A stretch of DNA of 64,000 nt from Arabidopsis thaliana (lineage: Eukaryota; Streptophyta; Magnoliopsida; Brassicales; Brassicaceae): the NCBI RefSeq assembly GCF_000001735.4, contig NC_003070.9:2232001-2296000 (forward strand). The letters are read 5' to 3'. Shown piece by piece: positions 22,873 to 36,306 of this stretch. The position numbers were made by a program, and so were the translations under genes. The stretch's first letter is position 1, and every line of letters starts with the position of its first letter. The notes under the pieces were generated by a model that searched no databases, was not told the origin of the DNA, and worked only from the letters and a program-made list of their open reading frames with translations.

Positions 22873-24712
22873 ATGGCTGTTGGTTCGATGAATGTCGAAG
22901 AAGGCACTAAAGCTTTTCCTGCGAAGCTGACAGGTCAAGTCTTTCTTTGCTGTGTCATTGCTGCTGTTGGTGGTCTCATGTTTGGTTACGACATCGGAAT
23001 CTCAGGTTTGTTCTTCTATTGGTTTTTGTTTGTTAGGGTTTGACTGTTTTTTCAGTGATATCAATTAATGGTGATCAAAATTTGCAGGAGGTGTAACGAG
23101 TATGGACACTTTCTTGTTAGATTTTTTCCCACACGTGTACGAGAAGAAACACAGAGTACACGAAAACAACTACTGCAAATTCGATGACCAGCTCTTGCAG
23201 TTGTTCACTTCCTCACTCTACTTGGCTGGAATCTTCGCTAGCTTTATTTCTTCCTATGTTTCTAGGGCTTTTGGAAGAAAACCCACAATCATGCTCGCCT
23301 CCATCTTCTTCCTCGTCGGTGCTATCCTCAACTTATCTGCCCAAGAACTCGGCATGTTGATCGGTGGTCGTATTCTTCTCGGCTTTGGTATCGGTTTCGG
23401 TAACCAGGTATCATGTCAAACCCTCAAAACGTTTTTCTATCTCAGTGGATTCCTCTGTTTTCATCTAGGGTTCCTCTGTTTTCACCTAGGGTTTCCTCTG
23501 TTTTTATGCCTTAACTCATCGTGTTTTGTTTTGTTTTGTTTATTAACATTGAAAGCAATACTTTTGCAGACCGTTCCATTGTTCATCTCAGAGATTGCTC
23601 CGGCGAGATACAGAGGAGGACTAAACGTCATGTTCCAGTTTCTCATCACCATTGGAATCTTAGCAGCAAGTTATGTGAACTACTTAACTTCCACGTTGAA
23701 AAACGGCTGGAGATATTCTCTCGGTGGTGCTGCTGTCCCCGCTTTAATCCTCTTGATAGGATCCTTCTTTATCCACGAGACTCCGGCTAGTCTCATCGAG
23801 CGCGGTAAAGACGAAAAGGGGAAGCAAGTCCTGAGGAAGATCAGAGGCATTGAAGATATTGAGCTCGAGTTCAATGAGATCAAATACGCAACAGAGGTAG
23901 CGACAAAGGTGAAAAGCCCATTCAAAGAACTCTTCACCAAGAGTGAGAACAGACCACCATTGGTGTGTGGAACGTTACTTCAGTTCTTTCAACAGTTCAC
24001 CGGTATCAACGTGGTTATGTTCTACGCTCCAGTTTTGTTCCAGACGATGGGTAGTGGTGACAACGCTTCTCTGATCTCTACTGTTGTCACCAATGGTGTG
24101 AACGCAATCGCTACAGTTATCTCTCTTTTAGTGGTTGATTTCGCCGGTAGAAGGTGTCTTCTGATGGAAGGAGCTCTCCAGATGACCGCTACACAGGTTA
24201 GTTTTTTTTTTTTTTTTTTTGCTTGTGTCACATGGTACACATATTCTTACTTGGATAACAAGCTAACTTGTATTTTTTTTGATCATCTTACGCAGATGAC
24301 AATTGGAGGCATTCTCTTAGCTCACTTGAAGCTAGTTGGTCCTATTACTGGCCATGCCGTGCCGCTGATTGTATTGATCCTCATCTGCGTATACGTGTCT
24401 GGATTTGCATGGTCTTGGGGTCCATTGGGATGGCTTGTTCCGTCTGAGATCTACCCTCTTGAAGTGAGAAATGCTGGTTACTTCTGTGCGGTGGCGATGA
24501 ACATGGTCTGCACTTTCATCATTGGACAGTTCTTCTTGTCTGCTCTCTGCAGATTCAGATCATTATTGTTCTTCTTCTTCGGAATAATGAACATTATCAT
24601 GGGACTATTTGTCGTGTTTTTTCTTCCCGAAACCAAAGGTGTTCCTATTGAGGAAATGGCCGAGAAGCGTTGGAAAACGCACCCGCGTTGGAAGAAATAT
24701 TTCAAAGACTAG
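22873..24712 (+). CDS. STP2: Hexose/H+ symporter, sugar transport protein 2
   Basis: A plasma-membrane monosaccharide/proton symporter of the major facilitator superfamily; STP2 is known from early pollen development, when callose is broken down. Four exons, 22873-23005, 23088-23407, 23570-24196 and 24296-24712, give 498 residues, the length I recall for STP2. Motifs: [18 protein letters not shown] in helix 1, the STP extracellular Cys region after it, [15 protein letters not shown] in helix 4, the loop motif [28 protein letters not shown] in helix 7, VDFAGRR, and a C-terminal FLPETKGVP. About twelve hydrophobic helices are visible. Introns 2 (162 bases) and 3 (99 bases) are both multiples of three and free of stops in the coding frame. 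Intron 2 also contains a near-triplicate 21-base repeat. Confidence 0.95.
23450..23504. repeat. Tandem 21-base repeat inside STP2 intron 2
   Basis: Units beginning TTCCTCTGTTTT and ending CTAGGG occur two and a half times in a row, with only one or two differences between units. Confidence 0.75.
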
Positions 24713-25731
24713 ATTTCATTTTCTTTCTTTCTTTTTGTTCCCCAAGGTCCCTAGTTAATAACTAGTAATTTGAACCTTTTCTAATTTTTCTAGCTAGGGT
24801 TTGATTTTTATTTTCTGCTATTTTTTTAAGTTTGTAGTTCGAATTGTTAAAGATTCAGTTGGATATGTTTATCAATCAGTTGGAGAAGTTTAATATTTTC
24901 AGTTCTGGTATTCAAATAATCAGGCACAATTATAGTTTGGGGATTGAATTGTCTAAGCAAACGACAATATTCTCGAACTTCAGTTTTTAAGATTCCTAAT
25001 AAAGTGGGACAAATCACTAAGAGATTTGTGCATATCAATATAATCTATATTAACTATTCAAAAACAACTATATATATCACTAATAAAATCATGTAATTTT
25101 TAGTTTTAAAGTTAAATTTACTCTTGTTGAAAAGAAGAAGAAGTTAAATTTACTCTTTATACCACTTACACATAGGTGTATGAAATACAAAATATAACTA
25201 GAAAATAATTCAGAGGGAAAGAAACGTAAATTTGTTTTACATATAATTAAGTAAAATGTTGAAAAACAGAAAAAGGTTAAGACAATTTTTTATTGTTTTG
25301 ATAATTTGAGCTAAGACAAAGTAAAAAAAAAAATTAAAACAAAATTTTGTTTTAAAAATACAACAACATTGAAAGAAGAATGCCACAAAGTGAGTAATGA
25401 GTCCATCCCTAAAAGTTGATATTTCTGAAAATCGTCTATTGATTATGAAAAAAAGTTGGAAAAGTAAGTGGAACAATTATACAACAACAGAAATTTGTTG
25501 GAGTAGAAAGACATGAAAATAGATTTTTTGTAACAAAGAAGAGATTCCATTTCTCTCACGACTCGTCGCCAAAGCAACATTTCCACAGAAGTAATAAAGT
25601 ATCCTAACACCAAACCAACATAACATACGTACTGTCATCAATTCCAAATACAAGGAATAGACAAGTCCCAAAATGCTTAATACAACAACAGACGTGAGTG
25701 ATTGATGTCAACTTCAAGTAAGTAGAGACTG
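24713..25731. other. Convergent intergenic region between STP2 and SR45a
   Basis: AT-rich with no gene seen. It holds the 3' ends of both neighbours. Confidence 0.5.
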
Positions 25732-28101
25732 TTATGGGCTGACGGATCTGGAGGTGCTTGATCTTGCGCTCCTCGAATGACACATTGAAGATTGCCTGTC
25801 GTGCCTCCGAGACTTGCTTCTGCTCTCTTTCCTTCCCTTCCTTGGGGATATGCTACGTGACATGCTTCTCCCTCCAGGGCTTACGCTTCCCGATACCGAC
25901 CTGTGCCTGATTTCATACGTATTTTCAGAAACAACAATACTAAGCAGTTTCAGCTGATCTGTTTATTTATGTTGACCGCCACCATACCTTCTGTAGTAAC
26001 GACTTTCAGGTGAGTAGGATCTGTCTCTCCCTTGGTAGTGGGGTGAATAAGACCGGTCTCTTCCCCTGTAGTAGGGTGAGCATGATCGGTCACGTGCTCT
26101 GTAGCGAGGCGAGTATGACCTGGATCTGGACCTGTACCTCCGCATGTAGTAAGGTGATCTGTCCCGTGCTCTACAGTTACGTGAGTAGGATCTGGACCGG
26201 TCCCTCCGCCTGTAGTAAGGTGAGTATGATCTGTCGCGTCTCCTGTTGTAACGATCATCAGGTGAAGGAGATCTCGAAGGAGAGTAGAATCTGCGTCGTC
26301 GATAGAAGGGTGAGTACGAGGATGACCTTCCTCTTCTCCCATAGCTTGGAGAATAAGATCTGCCCCGATCAGATGAGTAGCTTCGACTACGACTACGAGA
26401 GCAGCTAACAGACCTGCGGGGAGAGTAGCTAGGAGACTTATGTCGTCCTGCAAAGGGAAGAAACAAAACCATGTTAAGGTAAAATCAGGAAACACCGACT
26501 ACGGAATTGTGACAAAACCAATACAATTGATGTCATACCTCGAGCAGTTCTCAGCCCCAAGTACTTTCCTGGAGTTGGAGTACGTCCTCTACGACGTCTT
26601 GCCTGAACAGAAAACCAGAGATATCACAGATCTGTCAGACATTCATCAATGAAACAGGAAACACGACAAAAACAACATTCCTATATTGAAGCTACTAAAG
26701 GACGGAATATTAAATTGTTCAAGAAAGAGAGAAATGCAGGGCATACAACCCTAAATGTCTGAAACTTGATGTGTTTGAACTGTTGCAACGTTTGCTATTT
26801 GGTGAAGCACTGCTGCTACAAACAGCAGACCTGCTGCCACAGAAACTTGAAAGTGGAAACAAGCAAACAACTTAAATATTTTAAAAGAGAAGAAAAAATC
26901 AATATCAAAGTGCCTAGTAATTGCATATATCAATATCAGCTTCGGCCAGATCATATTCTTTATGGTTCTATAGAAGGAATCACTAGTGATTAGTCTTTTT
27001 ACCTTCTCAACAGTGATGACGCGGCCCTGCAGAACAGAGTGATCTAGAGATCTGATGCAACGGTTAGCATCACCAACACTTTTCATAGAGATAAAACCAA
27101 ATCCGCGAGATTCTCTAGTCCATGGGTCCAGGACAAGGTGAACATCAGTTACCTAGAAATATCAAAAGCTCACAAATGTTAAAACTCATGAACAAACAAA
27201 TTTCTCTTTAAACATTATACACTAGTGAGCTACTCGAAACTGAATTGTGTTCAAAATTAAAGATAACATCCACAACCTTTCCTTCTTTAGCGAAATGATC
27301 CTCCAGATCTCTTTCAGTAACCCGGTGAGACAATCCAGTTACATATAAACTGTTACCAGGATTCTCAGCATCGCTTGAGACACTCCTAATGTAACAAAAG
27401 CGATTTAAAACAATCAGACATTAGCGCATTCAAAAGCAGCAAACATCAAGTCACGACAACTCAAACCTAAGAATAAGACAAATACCTCGTCGGGCTTCTA
27501 GACAATGACCTTGACACAGACCTTCCACGACGCTTGTCATAAGGAGATAGTGAAGGAGAGTATCTTGACCTTCTTGAGTAAGACATCTACAAGAAAATAG
27601 AACAATTAAAGAATTAAGACTCTTATTAGCTTCAAGTGTATTGTCTAAACTTATATGAACATGCTAAATCGAACCACAAAATCACAAAATCTACAAGAAC
27701 AATTCAAATTTTAAGCTATTGTAATATGAAGACGACATAATTATCTTATTCTTAATAATCAACTTCCACATAAAACAAGATTTAAGAACTTCATCATACT
27801 CGATCACATGATATAAATGCTGACATCTATCTAGTTATTTTCCTTACAAGTCTAGAATCAAGCTTAAGCACATCGAAATTTACAGCAACGATTCAGATCT
27901 AACAACACCTAAAAGACGATAGTTCCACAGAATTTCGAAAACAACTCTGTAAAACGGCTCTAAATCGGAAACTAAAAAACGAAGGATAATACAATCGATG
28001 AAGCAAATTACCGGCGAACGATTCTCCAAGCGCAATGGATATTCCAGAACTCTCTGCACCTGACGACCCACCGGAGTAAAATGAATTTCACGTTTCCCCA
28101 T
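25732..28101 (-). CDS. SR45a: Serine/arginine-rich splicing regulator SR45a
   Basis: An RNA-binding splicing regulator of the nucleus, known to be induced and alternatively spliced under heat, high light and salt. Seven exons: 28101-28012, 27586-27486, 27385-27277, 27152-27003, 26602-26539, 26447-25988 and 25906-25732, giving 382 residues, the length I recall. The first exon (MGKREIHFTP) is joined exactly in front of a second in-frame ATG (MSYSRRSRYS). Alternative leader splicing could therefore give a form 30 residues shorter. A short RS region is followed by one RRM at about residues 76-155 (RNP2 LYVTGL, RNP1 RGFGFISM). A long RS/RD/YSP-repeat tail follows with many SYSP and RDRS units. The 400-base intron between 27002 and 26603 is a likely site of regulated splicing. 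Confidence 0.93.
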
Positions 28102-28561
28102 ATATGAGTGGGGAATATATGTAGAGAGGATTTAGAAAGAAGCTTCGGGAAAGTCGGACGCGATTGAATTTTAAAAATTCCATCACATTTTTCAGTTTGG
28201 CGTCCGGCCCAGCTTTATACGATTTTTCTTCTCACAAAAGGCCCAATTGTATTTCCCAGATTATTTGCATTTATCCAAATTACTAGTAGAATTCTCAAAA
28301 AAAAATAAACGATTCGAGCAAATGTGAAATTTGTGATAATAATATTCTCAAAGTTCTTTATGAAATTGGCCAATAACTGCAGACTCTTCATGGAACCAAT
28401 TGCCTCTATAACTGATAGATTTCGTTAACAACCGTTTTGAAGAAACAATACATTCCGAAGTACTTTAAAAAGCAGAAGAAAATGATTCATTCAGAATACA
28501 AAAAACCTTCGTCCTGAATAGCGGGAAACTTGCAGTACATTTTTTAAGCGATATTTCTTCT
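28102..28561. other. SR45a upstream region and MAC5A 3' end
   Basis: About 460 bases between two minus-strand genes. The SR45a promoter must lie here, overlapping the MAC5A 3' untranslated region. No heat-shock element with three good units was found by eye. Confidence 0.45.
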
Positions 28562-30795
28562 CTACTGAGACGAACCAGTAGCTGTAGAAACATCAGGAGC
28601 TTGTTGAGAGGATCCCGAAGGTGCTCCAGACCCAGCAGGTGCAGAGTCGGGTGATATAGCAGAGACCGCGGTTGGAGACGGTGCAGGTCTTGATCCAGGA
28701 CCAGGTTGCTGTGGGTACGGGTAAGCTGCTGGAGGCGGGGCATAGTGCTGCATAGGACTAGGTTGATGATGATGGTTAGGAGGATACTGCTGCTGGTAAG
28801 GCGATGGCATATATCCATATGGTGGTGGTGGGTATGACTGGTGTGGAGGCATCATGTAAGAAGAAGATGAAGCTCCGTTGTTCTCAGTGCTTGAACCACC
28901 AGCCTCTTGGGTTGAAATGACTGCACCCATTCTCTGTGGGTCCATTGATGGGTAATAAGGTTTGTCTTGGTTAGCTGGTGGTGGGTGCATATAGTACTGC
29001 TGCATTGGTGGGGGTTGATTGTGCTGCTGAGATATAACGGCTCGAGGTAGTAACCCACTATGAGCCACACCGCCCTGTTGGTTTGCACCATCTTGATCAG
29101 GTTTGGGTCTTCCCCATGTGAGTTTTAGCCTCTGACCGTTGATGACTAGCCTGTTGGAGAGCTCTTGCGCAGCCTTCTCTGCACCTTCACGGCTTGTGTA
29201 TGTGACAAATGCACAGGCTTTATCGGCCAAGATTCTGATAGATTCAATTTCTCCATGAGCGTAGAATTGGTCTCGTATGTCCTGCTCGAGAATTCTCGAG
29301 TTAAGTCCACCGACGTAAAGGGTTTTGATGCTTTCATCGTCTGGCGATTCCAAAGTGCCCATCTCACCAGCTTTGCCAAGCAACTTCATAGCAACTGGAT
29401 CATTAACACTGAAAACGTGTAAAAGAAAATGAGAAACAGTTAAAACAAACTCTTCAACAAGAATAAATGCAAAAGTACTAATACATTACAAAGAGAACTA
29501 AAACTGGAAACGACACTATGTAACAAGACTACATGAGAGCCAACATAGCATAGTTCAGTCCAAGAATTCACATATCAGAAGCTTTCAAATATCGAGTATA
29601 TTATGAATGATCAAGGAGAAAATAGTACTATGGCAGAAACATATGAAATTTTACACTCCTTAGGGGAGGTATCGAAACAACCAATAAAGAACGGAACTAA
29701 ACGTCAACAAAGTCAAACATACAGAAGAAAAAAGCTTACCCATAATAACGGTCTTTTATGTTTTGCTGGGATAGCTCTCCTGTTTCGGGCATCTCATGCC
29801 GGTATGGACATTCAGCACCTCTTGTACACTCACCCCTGATGAAGAAACTACAAACATGTGCTCGGTTCCTCTTATAGTACGGTGTTGTTCTTTGAAGCTT
29901 TAAAATAGTATCATTGGGTCGCATCTTCCCGAATGAAGATTCATAATCCAGTCCAGCTCTAGCCTACATAACAGAAAAAGCAAAATCACTTAGATAAGCC
30001 ACCATGAGAAAGCTAGAGTAAGTCTTCAAAATTCTCAAACCAACAAATGCTGAAATAAAATCGTGAGTGTGAACATGATCATACCTTCCTGTCATGCTCT
30101 TCAGCAAAATACTCTCTGTTGACATCACTTTTAGGGATAGAGTCATGAGTACTAATGTTGAGTGCTGTGTCTCTTACTTGAACTGGAAGACCATACTCAA
30201 GATCCAGAAGACAGACTTGACAAACATTTTTCAACTTGCAGCAAGTCTGACAAATTTCGGTTTTCTTGTATCTAGCATCCCGGCCAGGTCGCCACCTAAA
30301 CACCGTGAAAGGTCGTGTACATATCTTGCATTCCTTATCATAATTCGCTTTGGTCTACATATCAACAGATAAAACGTCAATCAGAAATCAAAACATCGAG
30401 ATTTTCAGAAAACAAAATTGCAGCTGAAAGCTAAGAGAATCCGCAGCTGTAATCAAATCCAACTATAACTAAACGAATTTGGATGTAAAACCCAATTTTT
30501 CGATGAATTTGATAACAAGCTAAACCCTAAAACCATATTTACTAAGTTAACCACTCCAATATACAGAAAACATCAACGAGCAAGAGACTGGTTAAGAGAT
30601 GAGATCCGGAAATAAGATTCAGGAGCCATTGAAACAAAACAAGCAATAGCAAAATCCAAGAATGTTTGAGAGAAGGAATCGAGAAATCACCATTCGCACG
30701 TAGGGGTTGTCACCGAGACAAGATTCGCAGATGATTGGGAAATCGGAGCGTTCCCATCCATCGGCTTCATGATCTCTCAGTATTCTGTGAGCCAT
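28562..30795 (-). CDS. MAC5A: MOS4-associated complex protein MAC5A (CCCH/RRM, Cwc2-like)
   Basis: A component of the plant Prp19/NineTeen-type spliceosome complex (MAC), active in splicing, miRNA production and immunity. Four exons, 30795-30691, 30354-30085, 29963-29740 and 29408-28562, give 481 residues. The N-terminus is Cys-rich with zinc-binding-type pairs ([33 protein letters not shown]). A CCCH finger with C-x7-C-x5-C-x3-H spacing follows ([19 protein letters not shown]). An RRM then runs from about residue 229 to 300 ([15 protein letters not shown]). The last 170 residues are Pro/Gln/Tyr-rich low complexity. Related to RBM22 of animals and Cwc2 of yeast. It shares a 408-base bidirectional promoter with PCNA1. 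Confidence 0.94.
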
Positions 30796-30918
30796 TCTCT
30801 TATCCTCTGATTCGATTAGTCGATATCAAATCTCGAACACGAAGGAGACGACGAGATTTTAACTAGGGCAAAGTCGGTTTTGGATTCGCGTGTTTTTGTC
30901 TTTTAAATATTACAAATA

Positions 30919-31113
30919 AAACCCTAAACTTTCACTACAATTCGAAATGAACTTTTCTTCTTTTTATTAATACAAATTAACCCTCTAACTTTTATAATGA
31001 CCAAAAATATCCATCCAATTCTTAAAACGATTGAGGCCGGCACTAGCGCATTGGCGGGAACCAAATAGCTTAGAATGGCGAAATCCCGCCAGAAAAGAAA
31101 AAGCTTATAAATC
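30919..31113 (+). promoter_or_regulatory. Bidirectional PCNA1/MAC5A promoter elements: telo box, two E2F-type sites, TATA
   Basis: Within the 408 bases between the two start codons are a telo box AAACCCTAA (30919-30927), E2F-type TTGGCGGGAA (31051-31060), a second E2F-type site ATCCCGCC (31083-31090) and a TATA-like TTATAAAT (31106-31113) about 90 bases before the PCNA1 ATG. E2F control of plant PCNA genes is established. The telo box is typical of genes of dividing cells and of ribosomal protein genes. Site use here is inferred from sequence. Confidence 0.65.
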
Positions 31114-31194
31114 GGACTCCTTGACCTTATAGTGTCAATCCACTTTCCAAAATAGCCGCAAACGATTCTCATTGTGAACTCTGATAATATCTAA

Positions 31195-32382
<1,188 letters not shown>

Positions 32383-32828
32383 GACCCCTTTTATATCCAC
32401 AATTTCTCTTCATTCTAAAATGTTGAAGATTTATTGACAATGTTGGTGTTTTTTTTTGGTGAGATTCCTTTGTATCCCCCCTCTAGAATCAGTTGTTTTC
32501 TTGACTTATTATGTTTTATGATAACAAAGTTCAGCAAAATTAGTTGTCTTGAAACTATGACCATTCATCAACAAACTAACTCCACTTTGCAAGATAATTT
32601 ATACACTAACACAACCGTAGTTGCCTATACCTGGATACTTAAACTGTATGTGAACATTGACATGAAAAGGTATATTGGATTCCATTAGACTTCTCAACAT
32701 CAGTTCTTTGACACCATTCTGTACTCTCTGGCTACATTTGTGTAGTACATGCAAGTGCACAAGACAGTGCATCAGGTAAACCTAGTATAATACAAGTTTA
32801 CTATGTATCTACTTTGGTTTCTACTTGT
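32383..32828. other. Convergent 3' region between PCNA1 and the ceramidase gene
   Basis: About 450 bases of AT-rich untranslated and spacer DNA. No gene is seen. Confidence 0.5.
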
Positions 32829-35800
32829 TTATGTTACAACGAAAGCACTAGAAGAGCCTGTGAAATGATGGACTGACCCAAAAAGCTTCTTTGCAGCACC
32901 AAAATGGGTGATCCTATAAACCCCTGGTGATGCAGACTCGGGAATTCTCCATTCCACAGTGGCCTGACTCCGGGAGCTCAGCTTTTTATGCCTCGACCAC
33001 TTGAACCTCAGACATAGATCATCGTCGTCATAAACCGGGGTCCAAGTCTTGTCCTTCTGCTCTAGTCTCTCCACCAGTGTAAACGTCCCTGTCATGAACA
33101 TAGTATCTCTTCTTAGCATCAAAGTATGACAAGTCACTTATTTTGAAAGGATCCATCACTAAGAAGTAGACATAAGCATATGCAATTTTAGAAATTTATG
33201 AGCAATAATAACCCATGAGAAATTCACGTCAGCAAGAATAGTTAGTATTTCAATATTTTCACTTTTAAAAGCTCACAGTTTTGCATCAACGCGACTATGC
33301 TCCATGGTTAAGGTTATTATCCTTCATCACAGAATTAGAGAAAAAGGGACAGAAAAGCTTACAGGCAAGCACAAGTATAGTCTCTATAGTAACTTGTTTC
33401 AAAGAAATATTACTCGAGAAATTAAAAAAAAAACTCAAATATTATTTTTTCTATTGGGTTTGGGTGATGATACCTTCTGTCAGTAGATCGTTTCTAGGGC
33501 AGGCTGACCGGAATACAACGGTCACCTGGCCGTTTCCTCTCTTCAAAGACAAGTTTTTAGGAACATCCGAAATAACATCCCCGAAACTGTCTCCGCTAGG
33601 AGTTGTGTCCATCATGACTGGTGTGAGGAAGCTTAGTTGCTTGTCAAGGAGATCCGGCGGTTGAGGCCCCGGTTGAACAGGCATATCAAGGACGAGAGAT
33701 TTGGAGAGTTTCTTGAACTCTTGAATGTAGCCACTGAGGGTGTGTGGCCCATATAACGTAGATGCACCCTAACAGATGCAACCATTGTAACACATGCATA
33801 TTAATGTAAGAATACGAACTCTTGTTTGTTTAAAAGGGCCAGTAGATAAGCTTTTACCTCGTATCTCTGCACTTGATACTCCTCAAAAGTAGTCACATAC
33901 TGTGAGTAACCATTAGCCAATCCAGCTATCACAACGTGAATCTCACCGCTCAAATCTTTATTACCACTGTTTTTAAGTTGTGTTTTCACTGCATAGCGGA
34001 GACGCCTTCCAGCCATAGTTGTAAATTCTGACAAGAAAGATAGACAGGATTATTAAACATCGCATCACTAGTCAAAATTATTAATTGTGACAATCTGCAG
34101 ATTCTCCACTACCTCCAGGAACGCTGAGAATGAAAAGTTGTCCAATACGTAGAACTTGCAATGAAAGAATTGACGGCTGGATTCAAAACGACAAGTTAGA
34201 GTAGAGTCTTAATACTGTATACAAGACTCATGGAAGTTTACATTTTTAACTACTTACAGCCCAGTCATATGGCTTTGTCATTTCTCCAGTGTCAAGCAAG
34301 ATAGGTTTTGGATAGTGACAATCGATTTGTTTCTTGTCCGGTGTTTTAAGAACATTTCTCACCAATCTCCAGAAAGGGTTCCCCTGATTTAACCAAACGT
34401 AGACTTAAGAATTGGAAAGCATAAAGGCAATATCTACTTATTGGATAATGCATTATGAATTTTACTGAAAACCTTATCATCTCCTTGTGTAAAATCAAAT
34501 GCTCCTGGTCCATCTGTGGTCCCAGCAGCGAAAGCAAAGCCCATTGCCGCAGGACATGTTTTTACAACTTCTGATTTCCCATCTTTTTTAGGAAGTGTCA
34601 CATTGAGCTGTGAAAAGTCAACATAAACATGGCGGTAATCAACCTTCCCTTGTAGCTGTTCAGATGCTTTGTTGAAAAGTTCCAAAGCCATCTTGAATTG
34701 TCTCTCACCAATTATACGTGTACTTTCAAATTCATCAGGATAGCTGAAATGATAAAGAAAAATAGGTCATGAGAGTTTACCATAAGTTTGTGCTATCCAA
34801 ACTTGTAAGACGACCAAAAAAAAAAAAAAAAAAAAAAAAAAGACAGGTGAATACCCTGGTCCACGCCCATAGCACATCTCATTTTTCCCACCACATGTAC
34901 TGTGATTGAAATCACAAGGAAGACCAGTGTCCAGGCAAAAGGCTCCAAGCACATTTGGGCTAACATCTCCACAGTTCGTTTGACAGAAAGCAGAAACGAA
35001 GCCAGGCTTATCCGCCTTCCTCAGAGCACTCCTCACCCGCCTTGCAGAACTTGAAATTCTAGTTACAGGCTTACCAGGTTGTGACTCAAAGTAAGATGCA
35101 AGCTCTAGCAACTCGTGATCTGCATCGGACCAAACACACTGAATATTTGATCGTGTTCCATCTTTATAGACACAATGTACAGCAGTTATAAAGGCGTGGT
35201 AAACTTACGACTGTCCTGATGATTCTCGATTAGGCTTGAAACTCTTCTAGGTATCTCATCTGAAATAAACTCTTCAGAGTAAGATCTTTCAGCAGTATTC
35301 TGTTCATACCAATCCTCCATAAATCGTGATGCAGCGCCCTTGTTGTCCCCACTGATCAAAGAGTTTGTACGACTCATGGAAGTTCCATGGGTAGCAAACC
35401 AATTGAAACTACCTACTGGACCCCATTGATCATCCACAAACTTTAAGAGAGTCATTTCCTTATCAACGTTGTACTTGTGTTTACTCCTTTCTTTTGAAGG
35501 ATTATTAAGATATGCACTTGGACTGCGGTTTACACCAGCATCCAAGAGTTCCCCTGTAAGATAAGTTTAAGTAGCCTCATGAGAATAGCAGTTCCAAAGA
35601 TCATTCCTGCAACATATACGTACAGATCCAGAGAGAAGAGGATATGGTCCTTACCATTATTGAGAAAAATTGATCCAGGACGAAGATTTTCGTGAGCTTG
35701 TATGATACTGTTCTCAATTCCATCGACAAGGGCATCAAACGACTGACGAACAAATCCAAGTGATGTTACGATATACACCACATACTGAAGATACCCCCCT

Positions 35801-36306
35801 GGACCAGCATGGGTATGAATACCACTGATGCCAACATTCTGTTCAGTATATAAGTCCCCATATCTGCAAACAACAGCTTAATTATTCCATCTCGATCATC
35901 ATACAGACTTAGCTACTACAATCTCATTAAAAACTAAGGCTAGTCAACCGAGGAAAAGATTAGGTGCGTACCGTGCCTTGAGTCTCTCGATCACTTTTAG
36001 TTTTACAATTTGTGAAGCCATGCAAGCATCGAGGTTAACAAACACAACCCGCTTCCCTTGGGGCTCAGAGACAATGAAAGTCCTAGCACGGAGCCTGAAG
36101 TGAATACCAGATGCTACTTGCTCCATGTTAGCATAACCCATCATATTAACATCAGCAGCCGGGCCAGTAATGTCATAGCTTCCCAATCCAATCAAATATT
36201 CAGAGTGAGAGTAAACTCCTCCACCGGTGAGCAGAAAAAGCACAGTCGAAATGTAGAAGAAACTAGGAAAACAAGTGTTCCATAATCTGACTAGAGATAG
36301 CTCCAT
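32829..36306 (-). CDS. NCER1: Neutral ceramidase
   Basis: Hydrolyses ceramide to sphingoid base and fatty acid; NCER1 in Arabidopsis acts on hydroxyceramides and affects oxidative-stress tolerance. Ten exons: 36306-35972, 35863-35655, 35553-35209, 35119-34855, 34743-34473, 34383-34258, 34176-34113, 34027-33858, 33768-33474 and 33088-32829, joined in phase to 779 residues. The start MELSLVRLW is one of two adjacent ATGs. A signal-anchor-like hydrophobic stretch is at about residues 15-31. The catalytic domain shows NLDACMAS, the metal-binding GIHTHAGPGGY and the family hexapeptide GDVSPN, whose Ser is near residue 350. A C-terminal immunoglobulin-like domain follows (residues of about 625-779). 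A 27-base poly(A) tract lies in the intron at 34815-34841. Confidence 0.95.

Noticed and set aside
25950-26495. 181-codon alternative frame within SR45a exon 6
   Set aside because: Its His/Thr/Gly repeats are an out-of-frame reading of the RS repeats.
34815-34841. 27-base poly(A) run in a ceramidase intron as a retroposed tail
   Set aside because: No target duplication and no retrocopy body is seen beside it; on the gene's own strand it is a T-rich intron tract.
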